Of a stretch of 64,000 nt of DNA, positions 62,556-64,000 are shown piece by piece. A program made the translations under genes and the position numbers. Origin of the DNA: Penaeicola halotolerans (GTDB lineage: Bacteria > Bacteroidota > Bacteroidia > Cytophagales > Cyclobacteriaceae); assembly GCF_016464625.1 (NCBI RefSeq), contig NZ_JAEAGO010000001.1, positions 1 through 64,000 on the forward strand, in the 5' to 3' direction. Position 1 is the stretch's first letter; the number at the start of each line of letters is the position of its first letter. The notes below the pieces were generated by a model, which was not told the origin of the DNA, did not search any database, and worked only from the letters and a program-made list of their open reading frames with translations.

Positions 62556-62636
62556 GTAATTCAAATATATTTTCTCATAATTTGGTTTTGTTTGAGGGTA
62601 AGTTAAATGATTTAATTATCCATTTACTTTACTCAG

Positions 62637-62677
62637 AAACTCTATTGGCTTTGCTGATAGAGTTTTTTATTTTTTTG
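62637..62677 (+). terminator. Terminator after the lipoprotein operon
   Basis: AAACTCTAT pairs with ATAGAGTTT around an 11-base loop and is followed by a long T-rich run. Confidence 0.85.
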
Positions 62678-62685
62678 TTGATGAT

Positions 62686-62716
62686 GTTTACTTTTTGCGT
62701 GATCTCAAATACTAAG
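62686..62716 (+). promoter_or_regulatory. Putative ECF promoter of the OmpA-domain gene
   Basis: GTTTACTTTTTGCG at 62686, 18-base spacer after GTTTAC, then TACTAAG at 62710-62716, 40 bases before the ATG. Layout as at 60807 and 60697. Confidence 0.6.
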
Positions 62717-62756
62717 AGGTGTATCAAATACTTACATCAACTAAATACACCTTAAT

Positions 62757-64000
62757 ATGAAGAAGTGGATCATTTTGGGACTTATCATTGGCCTCTTTTC
62801 GGTTGTCAATTCAGAGGCTCAAATGAAAAAAAGAGTAAAATCTACTGCTAAAGAAAGCACGACTCGAAAAGCAGAAAAAACAGTAGATCAATCAATCAAT
62901 GCCGCAGCAGACGGCTTGATCAATGGGGTAAAAGGAGCTTTCAAAAAGAAAGATAAAAAAGTAGCCAAAAAAGGCAGTAAAGTAGAGCAGCCATCTTCAC
63001 CTACTCAATCCGAAGAGTCGCCTAGTCAAAAAAATAGTCTTGATCGGTATGCGAAGTTCTCATTTATTCAAGGTGAGGAAATCATTGTTTATGATGATTT
63101 TTCACAAGACCAGCTTGGGGATTTGCCAGCAGCATGGATTTCTACTGGCTCGGCTGAGATTGTCAGCTTTGAAGGCTTAGAGGGGAATTGGGTTTGGTTT
63201 AATAAGACGAGTGGAAATTTTGTCCCTACCTATTTAGATAACTTCCCGGAAAATTTCACGCTGGAATTTGACTTGATGTATGAGTTTGAATTTGATCAGT
63301 ATAGTTTCAGTAGATCACTCATGCTTGTCTTTACGGATATAGCCAATCCAGAGTCTAAGTTGGATTGGAATGGTGGAGGAGATTATTTCAATCTTCAGAA
63401 ATTATCTGCTAACTATTTTGGTCTTTTATTTAATGCAGCTAGCGCGAATGGTGGCCCATATATTACTGGTAGAAAAGCTGTCTCTGCCAATAGGTCTCTC
63501 AATTTTAGTACTGATTTTAAGGCGAATAAATACATCAACAAAGACTTAGTTACTGAGCCATTGCACATATCGATAGCTCGAATGGGTCGCAGAGTGCAAG
63601 TATTTGTCAATGAAGAGAAAGTCCTTGATTTGACAAATGCTTTCGAGAAAGAGGTGAAACTAACTTCTGCTAGATTTTTTGTCAATAATTATACTGAGCA
63701 GGATAACTACTACCTATCAAATATCCGCTTGGCGGTAGGTAAGCCAGATCCAAGAAGTAAGCTCTTAGATGCCGGCACTTTTACTACTAGTGCCATCACC
63801 TTTAGATCAGGGTCTGCTGAAATCCAACCAGAATCCTATGGTATCCTCAAAGAAATCGCTGCGGCACTTGCGCAAGAACCAACTAGAAAAGTACAAATCA
63901 TAGGACATACTGATAGTGATGGCTCTGATCAACTAAATATGAAGCTATCTAAAGAAAGAGCTTTAGCGGTAATGGCGGCACTTAAAGAAACTTTCAATAC
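62757..64000 (+). CDS. OmpA-domain outer-membrane protein (3' end beyond window)
   Basis: At least 414 residues, cut by the window end. The order is signal peptide (about 1-22), a basic Lys/Ala-rich segment (about 25-85), a beta-sandwich-like domain (about 100-330, LEFDLMYEFEFDQY) and a C-terminal OmpA-like peptidoglycan-binding domain (from about 340: SAITFRSGSAEIQPES, IIGHTDSDGSDQLNMKLSKE). The OmpA domain has the usual Asp in GHTDSDG and a downstream Arg-Ala (ERALAV). It probably links the outer membrane to peptidoglycan. Confidence 0.85.
   Translation, partial: MKKWIILGLIIGLFSVVNSEAQMKKRVKSTAKESTTRKAEKTVDQSINAAADGLINGVKGAFKKKDKKVAKKGSKVEQPSSPTQSEESPSQKNSLDRYAKFSFIQGEEIIVYDDFSQDQLGDLPAAWISTGSAEIVSFEGLEGNWVWFNKTSGNFVPTYLDNFPENFTLEFDLMYEFEFDQYSFSRSLMLVFTDIANPESKLDWNGGGDYFNLQKLSANYFGLLFNAASANGGPYITGRKAVSANRSLNFSTDFKANKYINKDLVTEPLHISIARMGRRVQVFVNEEKVLDLTNAFEKEVKLTSARFFVNNYTEQDNYYLSNIRLAVGKPDPRSKLLDAGTFTTSAITFRSGSAEIQPESYGILKEIAAALAQEPTRKVQIIGHTDSDGSDQLNMKLSKERALAVMAALKETFN

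Overview
The window is chromosomal DNA from a Bacteroidota bacterium. Support comes from a SusC/SusD pair, a PorT-type gliding/type IX secretion protein, DUF4412 and DUF5606 proteins, a MauE/DUF6520 remnant, AT-rich DNA, Bacteroidota-type TAnnTTTG promoter elements and almost no Shine-Dalgarno sequences. A marine or soil member of the Cytophagales is my inference; no species is claimed.

Region 1 (1-23.7 kb) is compact housekeeping DNA. It starts in the 3' end of a 5S rRNA and its terminator, followed by rsgA and waaA, a phosphatase/fructosamine-kinase pair, aspartate kinase, fbp, DUF5606, engB, ubiE and porT, a short-chain dehydrogenase, cdd, a saccharopine-dehydrogenase-like gene, trmN6, rnhA, marC, a SerC-like aminotransferase, aroQ, xerD, pyrD, ftsK with a lolA-like gene, ndh and a DUF4412 protein. 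Many genes overlap tail-to-tail or head-to-tail by about 4 bases.

Region 2 (23.7-37.6 kb) is a polysaccharide utilisation locus on the minus strand. It holds susC, susD, a strong intra-operon terminator, a GH3 beta-glucosidase, an esterase, a GH144/glycoamylase-family lipoprotein and a secreted EEP-fold hydrolase. Upstream lie a second GH144-like lipoprotein and an unusual regulator that joins a periplasmic 7TMR-DISM sensor and membrane domain to an IS1595-transposase-type zinc ribbon and HTH. The gene set suggests beta-1,2-glucan, possibly substituted, as substrate.

Region 3 (37.7-47 kb) has a flavin reductase, a serine hydrolase, cysE-cysM, an SDR, tRNA-Pro(TGG), a thiolase, a shortened Bat-type operon (VWA plus two TPR proteins) and tRNA-Ser(GCT).

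Region 4 (47-56.4 kb) is accessory. It contains a five-gene cassette of mostly unknown proteins (with DUF5675 and two small membrane proteins), headed by 9-bp and 11-bp minisatellites; a membrane AraC regulator with a secreted serine hydrolase; DUF6520 with a truncated MauE; a decayed Rhs toxin module with an apparently intact immunity gene; and a field of palindromic intergenic repeats.

Region 5 (56.4-64 kb) is an ECF sigma / membrane anti-sigma / periplasmic TPR-CHAT protease operon facing a gene set for an outer-membrane barrel, two paralogous lipoproteins and an OmpA-domain protein. A bipartite element, GTTTAC-N17/18-(T/G)ACTAA, lies in front of the sigma gene, the barrel gene and the OmpA gene. 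I propose it is the sigma factor's own promoter, so this region may be a self-contained envelope signalling regulon.
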